From contig JAQTOU010000003.1 in assembly GCA_028713125.1 (NCBI GenBank), forward strand, positions 186,001 through 250,000: 64,000 bases of DNA. Reading direction: 5' to 3'. The notes under the pieces are model-generated. The model searched no databases and was not told the origin of the DNA. It worked only from the letters and a program-made list of their open reading frames with translations. The position numbers and the translations under genes were made by a program. Below are positions 62,285 through 64,000 of the stretch, in pieces (the stretch's first letter is position 1; each line of letters begins with the position of its first letter). The DNA comes from Elusimicrobiales bacterium (GTDB lineage: Bacteria > Elusimicrobiota > Elusimicrobia > Elusimicrobiales > UBA9959).

Positions 62285-64000
62285 TTACATCGGCTGCAGC
62301 GGCGCGTATTTGAGCATAAAGGTCTGCCGCACGCCGCTGTCGAAAACCACGGTCACCTTGGCGAATTCGCCGGCGCCTATCTGGTCCACTACGCGGCCCG
62401 GGCCGTGCACCGGGTGCATGACGCGCCTGCCCCTGCCTATGCGCGGCATGGAGGCCGGCGGCTGGTAGGAAGTGAGCACCTGCACGTCCTCCTCGCCGGG
62501 GCGCACCGCTGTTTCGCGCGCCACCCTGCTTTCGAAGATGAACCGCGAGGCCAGGTTGGGATAGGTAGTTCCGTAAAGCCTGCGGGTGGCGGCCCAGGTC
62601 AGGAAGAGCCGCTCCCTGGCGCGGGTCATGCCCACATAGGCCAGGCGGCGTTCCTCCTCCAGGTCCTCCTCGTCGGAATTAGCGGCGTTGATAGGGAAAA
62701 GATTCTCTTCCAGCCCCGTCAGGAAGACCGCCGGGAATTCGAGGCCCTTGGCGAGGTGCACCGTCATCAGGGTGATGGCGTGGGTGTCGGTGTTAAGCTT
62801 GTCCACCTGGGAGGACAGCATCACTTCCTCCAGGTATTTGTGCAGCGTGGGGACGGTCCCCTCTTTCACGCAGTGATCCTCGAACTCTTTCACGGCGTTC
62901 ACGAGTTCCTGCAGATTGCCGAGGCGGGCCAGGGATTCCTGGGGCTCTTTCTCCGCCAGGTCCTCCGTCATCTTCCAGTAGCCGGAATTAGTCAGGACCT
63001 TTTCCAGCATCAGGGTAGGAGTTCCGGAGAACAGGTCCGATTTTACGCCTTCGAGCAGGTCTAAAAATTCTTTTATCCCGCGCCGCGCCGTATTTGTGAT
63101 GTCGGGCACCTGGTCGGCGCTGAGCAGCGCGTCGTAAAGCGGCATCTCTTTCTGCCGGGAGTGCGCCATCACGCGGTCCAGGGCGGTCTTGCCCACGCCC
63201 CGGGCCGGGAGGTTTATCACGCGCAGCAGGCTGATAGTGTCGCCCGGGTTCACCAGCAGCTTCAGGTAGGCCAGGACGTCCTTCACTTCTTTGCGGTCGT
63301 AGAAGCGCACCGAGCCTATGAGCCTGTAAGGAATGCGGTAGCGCCGGCAGGCTTCTTCGAAAGAGCGGCTCTGGGCGTTAGTGCGGTAGAAAACGGCTAT
63401 ATCGTTGTAGGTGAGGGGGCCGCGGGAGGTGAGCTGCTTGACCTGGTCGCAGATCCCGCGCGCTTCGTCGTTCTCGTTGGCGTATTCCTGCACCTGCGGC
63501 GCCTCGCCCTCCTCGGCCTTGGTCCAGAGGTTCTTCGCGCGGCGGTTCTTATTGTGCTTGATGACCTCGTTCGCTGCGTGCAAAATGCGGGAGGTGGAGC
63601 GATAATTTTCCTCCAGCACCACGGTGAAAGCGTCGGGGAAATCCTTCTCGAACTCCATGATATTGCGGATGTCGGCGCCGCGCCAGCCGTACACGCTCTG
63701 GTCCGGGTCGCCCACGACGCAGAGGTTCTTGTGCTTGGCCGAAAGGGTCTTCACCAGGACGTACTGCGCGTGGTTGGTGTCCTGGTACTCGTCGACGAGG
63801 ATGTACTGGAAATTCTCCTGGAAATAGCCGCGGATCTCCTCGTTCTGGGTCAGCAGCTCCACGGTGCGCACGATCAGGTCGCCGAAGTCCATCGCGCCGG
63901 CTTCCTGGAGCTTCTTCTGGTAGCGGTGGTAGATCTGGGCGGCTTTCAGGCGGGCGGGGTCGTTCACGGCCTGCGCGTTGATCAGGTAGGACTGCGAATC
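62285..64000 (-). CDS. UvrD/PcrA-type DNA helicase, N-terminus beyond the window
   Basis: The frame is open to base 64000, so the N-terminus with Walker A lies outside. The visible 571 or so residues carry SF1A motifs: VDEYQDTN (II), VVGDPDQSVYGWRGAD (III), LEENYRSTSRIL (IV), TVHLAKGLEFPAVFLTGLEENLFP (V) and EERRLAYVGMTRARERLFL (VI). The C-terminal end RRVMHPVHGPGRVVDQIG resembles the PcrA RNA-polymerase-binding Tudor domain. It unwinds DNA 3-prime to 5-prime in repair and replication-restart. A GTG at 63967 is internal, not the start. Confidence 0.93.
   Translation of the reverse strand, partial: DSQSYLINAQAVNDPARLKAAQIYHRYQKKLQEAGAMDFGDLIVRTVELLTQNEEIRGYFQENFQYILVDEYQDTNHAQYVLVKTLSAKHKNLCVVGDPDQSVYGWRGADIRNIMEFEKDFPDAFTVVLEENYRSTSRILHAANEVIKHNKNRRAKNLWTKAEEGEAPQVQEYANENDEARGICDQVKQLTSRGPLTYNDIAVFYRTNAQSRSFEEACRRYRIPYRLIGSVRFYDRKEVKDVLAYLKLLVNPGDTISLLRVINLPARGVGKTALDRVMAHSRQKEMPLYDALLSADQVPDITNTARRGIKEFLDLLEGVKSDLFSGTPTLMLEKVLTNSGYWKMTEDLAEKEPQESLARLGNLQELVNAVKEFEDHCVKEGTVPTLHKYLEEVMLSSQVDKLNTDTHAITLMTVHLAKGLEFPAVFLTGLEENLFPINAANSDEEDLEEERRLAYVGMTRARERLFLTWAATRRLYGTTYPNLASRFIFESRVARETAVRPGEEDVQVLTSYQPPASMPRIGRGRRVMHPVHGPGRVVDQIGAGEFAKVTVVFDSGVRQTFMLKYAPLQPM

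Overview
The window reads as chromosomal DNA of a GC-rich, Gram-negative, probably anaerobic bacterium. A secretin (PilQ), an ADP-heptose-epimerase-like protein, O-antigen-ligase-like proteins and a cardiolipin-synthase-like enzyme point to an outer membrane. Fe-S proteins, an Rrf2 regulator, two radical-SAM-type proteins and ATP-dependent PEP carboxykinase suit an anaerobe. The mixture (adjacent F- and V-type ATPases, a bacterial SWIB protein, trypsin-like proteases) reminds me of Elusimicrobiota, but that is an impression and not a phylogenetic result. Genes are dense, many overlap as ATGA, and nearly every base is assigned.

Layout. 1-3.4 kb: end of a cut gene, MFS transporter, phytochelatin-synthase-like peptidase, trypsin-like protease. 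3.4-7.3 kb (minus): a complete phosphorelay of HPt protein, response regulator and hybrid kinase with a periplasmic CxxCH motif. 7.6-9.8 kb: EttA-type ABC-F protein and an ACT-domain protein. 10-14.6 kb: a four-gene operon with two membrane proteins, a DUF2207-like membrane protein ending in eight ACHx tetrapeptides, and a radical SAM/SPASM protein with a PqqD-like N-terminus; this is the best candidate for an undescribed system. 14.7-17 kb: nifU and nifS. 17-20.8 kb: two-gene ABC exporter, a CAU tRNA, a MORN-type protein. 20.9-25.6 kb: Rrf2 regulator with ferredoxin, a degenerate peptidase-like protein, a zinc-ribbon protein, a DUF1848 protein and glutaminase. 25.7-28.8 kb: tRNA-Cys, aminotransferase and PEP carboxykinase. 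28.9-32.4 kb: SWIB protein, a second trypsin-like protease and a REC-REC-REC-GGDEF protein.

32.4-48.9 kb holds two rotary ATPases in tandem on one strand: an F-type operon (atpZ, atpI-like, B, E, F, H, A, G, D, C) interrupted by a heptose-epimerase-like gene, followed after a terminator by a V-type operon (H, C, I, K, F, E, A, B, D). 48.9-51.5 kb: a UbiE/MenG methyltransferase, small unknown proteins and a Gfo/Idh/MocA-like protein. 51.7-56.2 kb: pilMNOPQ. 56.2-61.8 kb: two O-antigen-ligase-like proteins, a phospholipase-D-type synthase and a secreted unknown. 61.9-64 kb (minus): a Nudix hydrolase and a UvrD/PcrA helicase cut by the window end.

Above the gene level three patterns stand out. 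Several first genes lack a Shine-Dalgarno sequence and have a -10-like hexamer ending 6-7 bases before the start codon, as expected of leaderless mRNAs. Two intergenic regions (about 15.57-15.70 kb and 29.21-29.34 kb) carry related structured elements in opposite orientation. Short GAATCG/GGGATCG iterations recur in three gaps. All functions are inferred from reading protein sequences by eye; no database search was run.
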